Part shown: piece by piece, positions 51,828 through 62,906 of the stretch
Position numbering within the stretch: the first letter of the stretch is position 1
How the letters are laid out: each line of letters opens with the position of its first letter
Assembly (NCBI GenBank): GCA_947683425.1
Contig: CANTUQ010000017.1
Span: 1,984,001 to 2,048,000 of the forward strand
Source of the DNA: Excoecaria cochinchinensis
Taxonomy: Eukaryota; Streptophyta; Magnoliopsida; Malpighiales; Euphorbiaceae
DNA length: 64,000 nucleotides
Direction: 5' to 3'
Position numbers and translations under genes: made by a program
The notes under the pieces: generated by a model
Seen by the model: the letters and a program-made list of their open reading frames with translations, nothing else
Told to the model about the DNA's origin: nothing
Databases searched by the model: none

Positions 51828-52668
51828 CCTCTGCTTTGATAACTATGTCCTTTAAAGACTCCCAGTCCTTCAACCCTTTCATTCTTAATTCGTCTCTCAG
51901 GTAAGGGCTAGCATTTCGAATGAATAATCGGATCTTATCAAGGGTATCAGGTTTGGCCTTCATCTCCATAACTCAGTTCCTCCACCGAGTGAGGTACTTA
52001 TGAAAAGACTCCCCAGCCTTCTGCTGCAGCAGCTCCAAATCCTTCAGAGTTACTTCCATTCTTGTACTACAATCATACTGTCTGAGAAGCTCATCCGTCA
52101 GTAAATCCCAATCCTCTTTCATCCTTTGGTCTAGCCCATGATACTAATCCATCGCTGGGCCGGTTAAGCTCAGATAAAAATACTCAATCTTTTGTCTCTT
52201 TGTCAAAGTTGTTCCTTTCATGACCAGTAAATACTGCTTAATGTGCACAATAAGGTCAAAAGTGCCATCAAACTTGAGGATATCGGGCATCTTAAAGTTC
52301 TGAGGGATCAGATCATCACTATCCAGCTCCCGATCCTCAGGATTCATTCCTCTTCCTACCATCAACATCCTCGTCATACCTTCAAACTTTGCTTCCATTT
52401 TTCTCCACATCGCATCCTCCAGCTTAGGCGACTTTCCCTTTACTACCATTGGCTCCTCTTGCTCCTCCCATAAGTCAATCACAGATCTAGGGCCTTCCCT
52501 CTGCTCGACCAGTGTTGGCGCTCTTAGCTCAACCACAAGTGGATCAATTACTGTCAGGGGATCTTCTCGAGCAACCCCTTGTTCATCTTGCTCTCTAACT
52601 GGAGCAGCAGCCTATTGCCCAGCAAGTGGAGCTAAGGTAGCAGTAAGGTTGCCCATCATCGCCATCAT
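51828..52668 (-). pseudogene. gag: Tat-C gag core
   Basis: On the minus strand from the T8 insertion: MAMMGNLTATLAPLAGQ, then a TAG for CAG. 52536-52144 follows with EGPRS, the WRKMEAKFEGM segment and FDGTFDLIVHIKQYLLVMKG, ending at TAG for Trp. Then YHGLD, the RWRNRV segment and KGLKDWESLKD run up to the T9 insertion. The order matches residues 135-425 of Tat-B Gag. It is inactivated by stops and two insertions. Confidence 0.85.
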
Positions 52669-53252
52669 TGTCACACCCCGTTTGCCCCCTATTAGAATGA
52701 GCCATGTGTAAGTGTGCATTTGTGTTTGTTTTGGCATGCCATGAGGGGCATTTTGGTAAAAGTGCATGTATATGGGTTCTGTTAGCACGTGGGTGTGTGC
52801 ATGGTATTTATGTGTGACCCGGTAGGATTGTGCTAGGGTGTGCTTGCTCACATGGTTATAGGATGTGAGTGAGTTAGGTGTGATTGCATGTGCGTAAGTG
52901 TAGCATAATAGAGTATGTTTAAGTTGGGATGTTTTTGTGTGTGATGCATTGTATGGTTTTTAGGTCTGAGCATATCATATAGAGTGTGATGGTGAGAGAG
53001 AGCATTGAGTGTGTGTGATATATGCATATAGTGTGTGAGTGATTGGTTTCCACCACTAGGAGATGGACATGTGGCCTAGGTTTGAAAAGGGGAAATTAAA
53101 AGAGGAAAGAGAAAAGAGAACAGGAATTTCTGCCTCTCCATCCCGTTCTCCCTTCTCTTCGCCTCCTTTCTTCCTCCTCTCTTTCCATCTTGGTGTCCTA
53201 GCTTGGATTCAAGCTTGTGTGGTGGGAATTGATTGCTCCTTGAGATTTATTG

Positions 53253-53441
53253 GTAAGTTTTCATGCATTTGTCTTGTTATTGTTTAAGTTTTTCCATCTT
53301 CATCTTCTTCCTTGCATTTTCTGGGTTTGGATCTAAGTTAGGGTTTTGTGTTTGTGTGTTTTAATGGTTTGATGCTTAGTTGAGCCTCCTCGTGAGCCAA
53401 AGGGCAAAGAGAAGGTTGGATCTAGTGGATCTAAGCATTAG
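53253..53441 (+). other. Putative LTR intron and frameshifted mini-exon (T8)
   Basis: The upstream frame from ATG 53063 is open to the donor ATTG/GTAAGT. The acceptor TGATGCTTAG is at 53380. The mini-exon starts VEPPREP but has lost one A relative to T6 (CCAAGGGC for CCAAAGGGC), so the conserved end is out of frame. Confidence 0.4.
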
Positions 53442-53852
53442 GAGCAAAGGATTTCAAGGTTTGGGAATTTTTTGCTCTTGAATGTGAATATGTCCATATG
53501 TGTTCTTGATGAATTTCTAAAAATTGGGTTGTCAAATGGACTTATTTTGGCATGCATGTTATGGGCTTTTAATTGAGAAGAGTAATTATGCATGAGTGTG
53601 AATGTATTGTGGTGATTGTGCGGTTTGATGTAGTTTTGCTGTAAATTTTTAGGTTTTGATAATTATTGAGATTATGAGCTTAAATTGATGAATTGTGTGA
53701 AATTATTTGTGGAAACATGTTATATTGTGTTTGTTGTGGGTGCTGAATGGCTGGAATTGAGGTAAGAGACCAAGTGAAGTGATTTGTGTGTTGTGTGTGT
53801 GATTTTTGAGAAGAACGAATCTGCAGAATTCTGCAGATTCTGGAAAACCCGT

Positions 53853-54181
53853 CTCTGTCGTGATCGTGAGAGAGTCGCGAGCGCGATAGAGACCGGTGTT
53901 CTAGTCTTCGTCCTGCAGCGATTATTGTGACGTGACACCGCTCTCTGTCGCGAGCGCGACAGCGTCGCGATTGCAACAGAGCGCTAGTGGCTGCGATGCT
54001 AGTTCACGCTATTGCGAGCACGCAATCTATCGCGAGCCCGCGATAGCGATGAGAGCTCTCTGTCTTAATCGCGACAAGGTCGCGAGCGTGACAGAGCCGG
54101 CTACTTGTTCCTTCTCGCAATCATGAGGTCTATCGCGGGTGCGACGCGCAGGGAGCTTAGCCCCTGTCGCGAGCGCGACAG
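53853..54181 (+). repeat. Hairpin array of CTGTCGCGA type (T8)
   Basis: Units such as CTCTGTCGCGAGCGCGACAG, CTATCGCGAGCCCGCGATAG and CTGTCGCGAGCGCGACAG lie at the array place of this LTR group. The sequence class is shared with T7, not with T2, T3, T4 or T6. Confidence 0.85.
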
Positions 54182-54381
54182 CTCTGCTATCCATCTGGGT
54201 TTCTCTTCTCGCATGCCTGTGTATGAATCTTTGAATGATGATGTTTTTGGATTACATGCAAGATTAATGTTATGAATTATCTGAATGTGTAATTATCAGT
54301 GATATATGAATGAGAATTCGAATATTATGAATTGGATTGAATGGTTTATGCACAACCTGCTAGGATCAGTATAGTGGATAG

Positions 54382-54890
54382 TTAGGCATGCCTAATAGAG
54401 TCTTATAGCTACAGCCTCAGATCAGTTTGGACACCGATCAGGTCCCCATTCGGTTCCTCGTGAACCCTCAGTATAGGATCTTGTTTAAGGTCCCTCAGTA
54501 AAATGTTTGGAATATGAAAAGTAAAAATGATTTTTGATTCGTACCCTTAAGGTACCGCCATGCGTCCGATTCGTACCCGTAAGGTACCGCCATGCGTTTA
54601 CTCGTTATCCACTACTTTTGAGTCAGCAGGTGCTTAATTGCTTTGAAATGTTTTAATAATCATAAGGATGTATTATTTGAATATATCTATGGAAATGAGA
54701 TGATTCGACTGCGGTTGTGAATATGATTATGACTACATTCAGTTGAATGATGGATTATATGCAAGCATGATAGTATTTGTACCCTATATGTATATCGGTT
54801 TATGCCATCTATATGCGTTATGTTTGACAACCATTGTGAATGGCCGTCCATATCTTGTGTGTGTTTCCCCACTAAGCGTTTATCGCTTAG
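54382..54890 (+). other. Conserved small-hairpin domain (T8 copy)
   Basis: TTAGGCATGCCTAA is at 54382-54395, a GGAC/GTCC stem at 54429-54445, GGATCTT-GTTT-AAGGTCC at 54476-54493, GTACC-CTTAA-GGTAC at 54541-54555 with a second copy GTACC-CGTAA-GGTAC at 54573-54587, and CTAAGCG-TTTAT-CGCTTAG at 54872-54890. Confidence 0.78.
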
Positions 54891-55316
54891 CACGGTGTGT
54901 TACCCGTGCAGGTGCGGAAGGAGTTTTGCATCGGGGGAGTCATTGCAATCCAAGCCAACACAGTAGGGTTTAGTGTTAGGGCTATATTCTTTTGTGATGA
55001 AGATTCTTTTTGTATAGGACTCTCTTGTACCTTTTGTAATAGCTTCCGCATATGTATATGTATATTTTTGGACATGTAATACTTTTGGATCAGTAAGATG
55101 ATGTAAACAGTAATGTAATATAAATTTTGTTATAATAATGCATAAGCGACTTTCGCTTATGCTGTATATTAAAGTTTTAATTATCTTGTAATTATATATG
55201 TACTTTTATGACCGATTGTATGCTTTGTAGTATGTCTGGGTGGTGGCAACTCGACTCATATGGCATCTCATTCCTGATCGGATGGGATTGTCTACGTATG
55301 GGTAGGGGGTGTTACA

Positions 55317-55682
55317 ATCATCCTGGCCTTAAACTCTTCCATTCTCTTCCCCACTTCTTTGGCAATCATTGCCCTAGTTACATCAAAGTCGCTTGCTGGA
55401 TTAGACATGCTTGTCTCAGCTGATGATTCAGAAGACAATATCTCATTACCCTCTAAAAAGGAATCCGAACCCTGATCTGGCACTAGCTCTGACAACCCCA
55501 AAAGTGAAATCTTTCTTAACCGACCGTCGAGACCTCCAAACCACCTGAACGAATCTATGATGGCTGCAAAACACACCTTTGTTGGGATGATGCATGATTT
55601 GAAGTGCAATGCATGGTCGTGCTGGTGCAGCATAAACAAACACATGCAAGCAGATAGATCCTTCTAACCTTATTTCTCCCAC
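55317..55682 (-). pseudogene. gag: Tat-C gag N-terminal part
   Basis: On the minus strand: AAIIDSFRWFGGLDGRLRKIS, then MSNPASDFDVTRAMIAKEVG, then EEFKARM, where T8 interrupts. It aligns with residues about 53-136 of Tat-B. A TTTTGCAG acceptor-like site precedes AIIDS. Confidence 0.8.
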
Positions 55683-56331
55683 AAACGAGGTCGTACGGTC
55701 TCTTTCCTAGGTGGGCTTTATCCAAGGGTTAACAAGGAACCCATTGGACACGTATAGCACATGGTGAAAAACCGGCAGCATAACAACTCTTAACTAATGT
55801 ACATTCGTATGAGTGTTTGGCCATTATATATTTAAACAATTCAACTAAATTAAGATGGGCCCACCGGGGCATGATAGCCTTTGATGAAGACCATTTAATT
55901 TAATTGATTTTGTTCAATATATGATGGCCCAAATAGCAAGCGTGGTATTATGGTACATTTCACCTAGTGGGAGTATCTATTGCCACTACATGGGCTTCGG
56001 TCAAAGGTGGTGTTACTCTAGGTCTACCCAAGCATGGTCCCTGCCAATGGGTCTAGCTCATCACAAGCATAGCGACCAATTGGGTCTCCATTTGATATAC
56101 CATTTGATGGTATGAGGCTTGGGCTAGTGATTATCCCGAGCACTTCCCTACAATGAGTGAAAGTAGGGTCGTGATTTAGGAATGCACCGGGGTAGATAGG
56201 GGACCAACTAACACAATTCTAAGGCTCTAACGGATGTAATGCAATTTTGATTAGAAATGGAATTTTTTATTCTTACTAACTCAATTACAATTTTAACTTA
56301 AATCACTTTCGAAGTGAAGTTTCAATCACAG
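55683..56331 (-). other. Tat-C leader
   Basis: This is conserved non-coding leader, as in the other Tat copies. No gene is seen. Confidence 0.55.
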
Positions 56332-56349
56332 TCCCCAGCGGAATCGCCA
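56332..56349 (-). other. Primer binding site (tRNA-Arg type), Tat-C
   Basis: The minus strand reads TGGCGATTCCGCTGGGGA one base after the LTR. Confidence 0.78.
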
Positions 56350-56350
56350 C

Positions 56351-57894
56351 TGTGACGCGCGCTAAACCTAGAAAAGGCCCTCGTTGAGCCTGCTTTTAGG
56401 GCTCGAGGGATTGGTTCGCAACTTTTTGATCTTGGACATCATAAGTCATCTTGGATGCCTCCTTTCAAATAGAACATTGGAAAGGATCATCTAGACTCAC
56501 AATGCCTTTAGGCACCTTTGAGGTATTTTGGAGTTGACACCCAATTTACAAGAAATTGGGAAAGGTATTTAACCTCTATTGGTCTAAACCAGAGAAGGTG
56601 TTCGAAACTTCACTCTTATTAATGACTTAAGTCTATAAATGAGTTTTTAAGAAATTAAAATTCCATCTCTCATCTCACGCGATTGTGCATTGAATTTAAA
56701 GCACATTTGCAAGCATATTAAAAGCAGTAAATAAAGCAGTAAATAAATAAATAATAAAGCAATAAGTAAATAAATAAATTACAAATAAGAAATTGAATGG
56801 GACAGAACAATCCCCCAAAATAATAAAGCATAAATAATAAAAATTGCCCCAAAATTAATTACAAGGGCCCAAAAGAGAATAAAAATAATCAAAAATGCAT
56901 AAGAGTAATTACAATGCATCATACATAAATCGGGTCATTTATTACATTTTAGGAACATTGGTTCATTTTTATTAGCTTAAAAAACTAGAGAACTATTTTT
57001 AGGCACTGATTGAAAAAAATCGGGATGAGTGGTCACATTTTATGAAAATTAGTTCTCCATTTGAAAGTGAGATTTTATTGGTTAAAATAGGACATTGGTC
57101 CATTTTATTAATAAAAATTTCAAGTTATTAGTTATTAAAAAATGTGATTTTCTACAGTACGGATAATAGAAAATATATTCTACATACAACACATAAAGAT
57201 AATAGAATAAAAGAAAATACGAAATTTGAAATGCAAACCCTATATCAAAGGTCCTTCATCTCCGATCCCCCAACCCGAGCATGAATGTAATTTGCGAAGA
57301 TAAAAAATTTTTGAGACAAATAAAACAAAATGAATAAAATGTTAGTAAAGTAGTTAAATGAATAATAAATGATTAAACAATTAAACAAAAATTAATAGAT
57401 AAACAACTCAAATAAGTCAGCAAAAATCATTATATTTTGACAAATAATACATATCATTAATAATTAAGACAGAAATTAAATGGATAGAAATTACATAGAG
57501 AAAACTATATTCATGCATTTATCTACAGAACAGAAAAGAGAAGAAACGAACAGGGAAAGGGAAGTGCATGACTCGTGCATCCTTGCACAAGTCGTGCAAG
57601 GAGAGCACGACTCGTGCAAGAGATGCACGAGTCATGCACATCTTGCACGACTCGTGCATCCTTGCACGAGTCGTGCAAGGAGGGCATGACTCATGCAAGA
57701 GGTGCACGAGTCGTCCACACCTTTCACGACTCAGACAAAGAGAACAGGGGAGCACGATATCAGACAGCAAGAAAAAAAACGTACGACTCGTGCAACAGGG
57801 ACACGACTTGGACGGAGGCTTACGACTCAGGCAAAACGAAGAGATGATTAGAAAAACGCAAAAACAGGGATAAACAGAGTAACTTCAACAGACT
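56351..57894 (-). repeat. Tat-C 5' LTR, part
   Basis: It matches 30235-31675 of the 3' LTR and is cut at 57894 by T6 (flank AGACT). It contains a long CACGACTCGTG palindrome cassette at 57565-57840. Its primer-like decamer is mutated (56530-56539). Confidence 0.87.
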
Positions 57895-58318
57895 TGTAAC
57901 ACCCCTTACCCGTACTTAGGCGATCCCATCCCATGAGGAGTAAGATGCCGTATGAGTCAGGGTGTAAACGCACAAAGCATAAATTTATATATAAATTCAA
58001 TCAAAGATAAATATACATAAATACGGGGCAATTAAAACTTTTGCGAAACATAAAAACTAAGGCTGATCATGCATTAATATAACGGAAGCATTACATTACT
58101 GTTTAATCAACCAAGAGATACAACAGATAATTACAAATCCCAAAATACATGTACATAAGTGGAAGCTATTACAAAACTGATGTAAGAGAGTTCTATACAA
58201 AAAGAATCCTCAAAATACGAAAATAAAGCCCTACACCAAGACCCTACTGTGTTGGCTTCGATGGCTGCGACTCTCCCAAAGCAAACTCCTTCCGCACCTG
58301 CACGGGTAGAACACCGTG

Positions 58319-58810
58319 CTAAGCGATAACGCTTAGTGGGGAAACACACATATAGCATAAGGACAACCATTCACAACGGTCGTCAAGGCAAACACATACA
58401 GATGGCATAATCAGAAATACGCATTAAATAGGAGTATGAACATGTACACATATAGAGTCATACCTTCGATAAAGTACCACTGCCTTCATGACATCTCATT
58501 AATAAACATATTCGGATAATACATTCTCATAAATATCAAAGCAAATCAAACTATAAGCACCTGCCGACTCAAGGTAGTGAATAACAAGTGAACAGACAAT
58601 ACTTTATGGGTACGAGCCGATTACAGATAGTTCCTTACGGGTACGAATCGAGAAACCAATTTTACTTTTAACTTTCACAAAACATTTTCAAAAGGGACCT
58701 TAAACAAGATCCATACACATTAGAGGGTTCGCGAGGAACCAAACGGGGACCTGATCGGGGTCCAAACGGAACTGAGGCTGCAGCTATAAGACTCTATTAG
58801 GCATGCCTAA
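58319..58810 (-). other. Conserved small-hairpin domain (T6 copy)
   Basis: CTAAGCG-ATAA-CGCTTAG is at 58319-58336, GGATCTT-GTTT-AAGGTCC near 58694 (minus strand), and TTAGGCATGCCTAA at 58797-58810. Confidence 0.75.
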
Positions 58811-59034
58811 CTATCCACTACACTGACTCTTCCAGGCTAAAATTATGCAATTAACGTCCACAGTTCAATTATAATAATACAAGATTCACATACCTTAATT
58901 AACCCGCACATGCAAACATCAACCATCTTACCATTACACAGCTCATAATAAGTGACAAAGAGTGCAAAAATCAAAAATTAAACTTCCCTAAGTCATGTGA
59001 AATAAATAGGATTTTATTGCAACAATAGGGTAGG

Positions 59035-59356
59035 TCACGGTGGTAATCAAATTGGTTGCCACCGTGACATACCAAGGATTTCGGCAGAATGCAAGCCTGG
59101 GGTACCTCACGGTGGTAACACATCTGGTTGTCACCGTGACATATCCAAACTTCAAAACAGAGAGCATCTTTGGGGTGCCTCACGGTGGTAACTAAATAGG
59201 TTGCCACCGTGACATACCCACAGCCCAAACAGAATCTAAAGTCTGAACACCTCACGGTGGTAACCAGATTGGTTACCACCGTGACATATTCAAACTCTGG
59301 GCAGAATGCATCTGGTTTGTGCCTCACGGTGGTAACCAAACTGGTTGCCACCGTGA
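59035..59356 (-). repeat. Hairpin array, five units, 72-73 bp period (T6)
   Basis: 33-nt units start at 59035, 59107, 59180, 59252 and 59324. The plus strand reads TCACGGTGGTAACCA with a TGGTTGCCACCGTGA-type partner. It is the same class as T2 and T3. Confidence 0.92.
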
Positions 59357-59749
59357 CCCATGCCCAGATGCGATTCCTAAGAGCGATTTCCAGGTCATTC
59401 AAGCCAAAAATCCCAAACTCTCACCTCAAACCACATATCCACACTCTAATAATAATAATAAACTAAATCAACATCATTGAATCATGCCATTAACAAATCC
59501 TACTCATGAATTCAAAGAACAATATCAATTTACATAATCCATTTAATCACTATTTATACCACAATTCCATCAAACTCACATTGGTTCCCAAAACACACAA
59601 TCAAGGTTTAATAGACAAAGAGAACCAAAATCCATAACATAATAACTAGTAAAAACATCAAAAACATCACAATTTCCAGAATTTCATTCAATTAAACATG
59701 CCAACTATTCAAATAGCATAAATTCCCAAACCTTGCAATCCTTAGCTCC

Positions 59750-59930
59750 AAATCAATGAGCTCCACTAGTCCCAACCTTCTCTTTGCCCTTTGGCTCACG
59801 AGGAGGCTCAGCTAAACACCAAACCACCAAAAATACACAAACTCAAAACCCTAATTTAAAACCTTAAACCAGAAAATAGGAAGAGAAGAAGAAGAACTTG
59901 AACAAAAGCAAAACCAAAAGAATAAAGCTT
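59750..59930 (-). other. Putative LTR intron and mini-exon (T6)
   Basis: On the minus strand GATTG/GTAAGC is followed by GGTGTTTAG and then a frame reading AEPPREPKGKEKVGTSGAH and a stop. The upstream frame resembles T8 (WIQ, VVGI, CS) but is closed by a TGA. Confidence 0.42.
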
Positions 59931-60319
59931 ACCAATCAAACACGAGGAGCAATTAATTCCCACCACACCAACTTGAATCCAAGCAAATCACTTAGAGAAG
60001 AGCAAAGAGGAAGAAGAAGAGGGAAGGAGAAGGGAGAACGGGAAAATGGGGTTGGAAATCTGAATTTCCCCTTTCCCTCTTTCTCTTTCCTTTCTTTTCT
60101 CCCCCTTTACACTTGTCAACATCTTAGTGGAGGGCATTAATCACTCACACACTAGATGCACATGTCACACAACACAATGAAACACTCCAATAATGCACCC
60201 TACACAAGTATGAGCAACACACACAATGCAATCTCATCTAATACTAACACATAATAATATGCTCACATGCATGTGATCCTAACTCCACTTATGGACACCT
60301 CATTTCTATATGCACCACC

Positions 60320-61240
60320 TGTGAAGCGCGCCGGACCCCGGGGGCGCCCATTGACCACCCTGCTCTAGCGCAATCGGGCAAATTGAAGGTCCTTTGACAT
60401 CTTGCAACGAGTTGCAAGTGCGTCTATTTTGGGCAACAAGGAGGTTTCATGGAGTCGCCACCCAATAGAACATTGGGAAAGTTTCTCTCGCCTCGGAGAG
60501 CCTAAAACTGCGCTTATTATCCATTTTGGGCCAACCAAAGGGGTCTTGGAGGGTAAACCTCTCTCCCAAAGGAGCCTAGGATTAACGTCTAAGTCTCGTG
60601 ACACAAGAGGTGTCTTGGAGGTCTTAGTTCCAACGAATGATCGGATAGACCTCTAGCCTCTTTAAGCCCAAAGACCAGATGTAGGTTCGGAACTTCTCAT
60701 TTATTCGTATCTTGATTAATTTTACAATTAAATTTTGAATTTATTATTTCACCCTCTCTCTTAGTCTTCTTCTTTCTCTTTTTATTTCTTTTTTTATTTT
60801 TTCCTTGTTTTTTAGTTTCCGTGAGAGCCCCCTCTCTTAGTCTTCTTCTTTTCTTTTTATCCCACCAAATAGGTTAGATTAGGTCAGTCACCAACTCCCT
60901 CCACTAATTCCTCCATTTTTACTTTTAATTAATTTAGTTAGTTTTCTTAACTAACACATATATTAATTAAACACTCTACTAATTAAACATTTTATATTTT
61001 TCTTTTTAACTTAATTAATCTACAATACTAACTAATAAATTAACTAATTGTAATTGATATTTAATTTACATATATTTTAATTACCCAATAATATCAACTA
61101 ACTAATTAACTAATAATATTAACTAATTAATTTTTAATTTTACACACACATATATATATATATATGTTTTCGGAGGAATTATCGAGGACCCAAGATTGCC
61201 ATTTTTATTTTTATTCTTGACTCGAGATCCGGTGTCTACA
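60320..61240 (-). mobile_element. Tat-D: short Tat-type solo LTR, 921 bp
   Basis: Minus strand TGTAGACACCGGATC to GCGCGCTTCACA, with CCACC on both sides (60315-60319 and 61241-61245). It keeps the hairpin and decamer module (60451-60477) and CTTGCAAC-GA-GTTGCAAG (60401-60418). It lacks the long mid-LTR part of the other Tat LTRs and has a (TA)n tract near 61150. Confidence 0.9.
60401..60477 (-). promoter_or_regulatory. Tat-D LTR: hairpins and primer-site-like decamer
   Basis: CTTGCAAC-GA-GTTGCAAG is at 60401-60418, the decamer at 60451-60460, and CCCAAT-AGAAC-ATTGGG at 60461-60477. Confidence 0.65.
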
Positions 61241-61334
61241 CCACCACACAGTAACAAACCCATAAAATATGCATATATACCAAATACCCCTATGATATGC
61301 CAAACCTATGCAAATGCACACACATACATATTGC

Positions 61335-61895
61335 TCATTCGACTAGGGGGCAAACGGGGTGTGACAACTCTCCCCTACTAACAAGAATTTCGTCCTCGAA
61401 ATTCTCACCTGAACTGAATAACTGCGGGTACTGAGCTCTCATCGACTCCTCTGGTTCCCATGTCGCCTCCTCGACTCCATGGTGATTCCACAAAACCTTT
61501 ACCAAAGGAATCTGCTTACTTCTTAACTGCCTCACTTCCCGAGCTAGGATAGCTTTAGGTTCCTCATCGTAGGAGAAATCAGACTGCACTTGGATCTCTT
61601 GAACCGACAAAACATGAGAAGGATCTGACCTATACCGGCGAAGCATAGAAACGTGGAACACATCATGCAACTTGGACAACTCTATCGGTAAAGCCAATCT
61701 ATAGGCCACCGGACCAACTCTTGCCAACACCTCATACGGACCAATGAAGCGAGGACTAAGCTTTCCTTTCTTTCCAAACCTAAGCACTTTTCTCCAAGGA
61801 GAAACTTTCAGGAAAACCTTGTCTCCGACTTCAAACTGCACATCCTTTCTCTTCAAGTTGGCATAAGATCTCTGTCGATCCTTGGCCGCCTTCAA
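61335..61895 (-). pseudogene. pol: T6 pol C-terminus: integrase end and chromodomain, cut by T7
   Basis: The frame entering from the T7 boundary reads LKAAKDRQRSYANLKRKDVQ, then FLKVSPWRKVLRFGKKGKL, the GPYEVLARVGPVAYRLALP module, HDVFHVSMLRRY, and a chromodomain-like LVKVLWNHHGVEEATWEPEE. It continues through the polypurine tract (coding SRGE) into the 3' LTR and stops at TGA 61335-61337, about 10 codons inside the LTR. The reading frame is intact from the T7 edge to the stop. Upstream integrase is outside the window. Confidence 0.88.
61367..61379 (-). other. Polypurine tract, T6
   Basis: The minus strand AGTAGGGGAGAGT directly precedes the 3' LTR. Confidence 0.75.
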
Positions 61896-62256
61896 TGTAA
61901 CACCCCCACCGCCGCCCCCCCGTTGGAAGGACGCCCGCGGGCGCGCTACACAACACTCACTCACGACGCGACAAAGCATACATGCGCTAAGCGGAAGCAA
62001 TCAATAACTATATAATAGAAATCTTAGAAAGTATAATAGGAAATATACTTTAATATAATTAAAATATAGAGTTATAAATACAATATCCCAAAAAGGTTAC
62101 AATTTTTACATCCTTTACAAAAATAATACATGTACAAAAAGAATTACAGGAGGAGACAAAAATAATAACTCGACTCCTACGTGGCCTGCCTGCAGATGCA
62201 CGACTCGAGCACTCCCAGAAGTCCTTCACGCTACCTGCACGGGATAAAAGCCCGTG

Positions 62257-62677
62257 CTAAGCGATAACGCTTAGTGGGGAGAAACAAGCACAACAGAACA
62301 CTATAATAATAAACATGCACTAACATACATAAATCATTATGCATCAGCGTACAGAGATATAACTATATAATCAGGATAACATAACGCAATGCACTAAACC
62401 ATTACACTATTCAGAGTCACACAATAATCAGAACACTTCACTGTATCAAAACCAGACAGTTCACACAATAGCCTGAAATCAAAGGTTGAGGATATGGGAA
62501 CACGGCACGGGAGACCGAAGCCTCAAAAACACTTTAATACCCGAAGGCATCGCGGGAGACCGGAGTCTCAAAACATTTTATCACTACCCGGAAGATGACC
62601 ATCTCGGAGGTCGACCGCTTTGCCCAAACGGGGCGGACAGAACAGCTGAACACTAACCCCTTCTTAAGCATGCTTAA
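62257..62677 (-). other. Conserved small-hairpin domain (T7 copy)
   Basis: CTAAGCG-ATAA-CGCTTAG is at 62257-62274. TTAAGCATGCTTAA at 62664-62677 is a perfect palindrome that differs from the group consensus by two paired changes. Confidence 0.72.
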
Positions 62678-62906
62678 TTATCCTATACCTTGACACTTTA
62701 GGCCCGACAACACAATAACTCACCAGACAATACATAACAAAAACAATATTCAAAATAAGACTCTTATATAAAATAAATCCATATCAAGGACACTAGTACA
62801 ATAATATCACGAGTCAAAGGTACACACATATACCATGCAATAGTGAGAAACCGTGCAAAGTGGAATAAACGAAACACATTCAGAAAACAAGGCAAGCAGG
62901 AAGGGC

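Larger units (their letters stand above)
52669..55316 (+). mobile_element. T8: Tekay-type solo LTR, 2648 bp
   Basis: TGTCACACCCCGTTTG to GGGGGTGTTACA, flanked by ATCAT on both sides (52664-52668 and 55317-55321). It is inserted in Tat-C gag. It carries a GTAAGT/GCTTAG putative intron (53253-53380), a mini-exon with a one-base deletion, a 24-bp perfect palindrome (53817-53840), a hairpin array and the small-hairpin domain. Confidence 0.93.
30235..57894 (-). mobile_element. Tat-C: pol-less Tat-lineage element, interrupted by T9/Tat-B and T8
   Basis: Minus strand: 5' LTR 57894-56351 (incomplete, cut by T6), primer site, leader, gag in three pieces around T8 and T9, unassigned DNA, 3' non-coding region with tandem repeats, polypurine tract, 3' LTR 32680-30235. 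RT, RNase H and integrase are absent, as in Tat-A. Its left flank is GTTTC; the right flank lies outside the window. Confidence 0.87.
57895..61895 (-). mobile_element. T6: 3' end of a Tekay-type element (3' LTR plus end of pol)
   Basis: 3' LTR 61366-57895 (about 2.55 kb without Tat-D), then on the minus strand upstream a polypurine tract and the end of pol. It is interrupted at 61896 by T7. It is inserted in the Tat-C 5' LTR after AGACT. The rest of the element lies outside the window. Confidence 0.88.
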
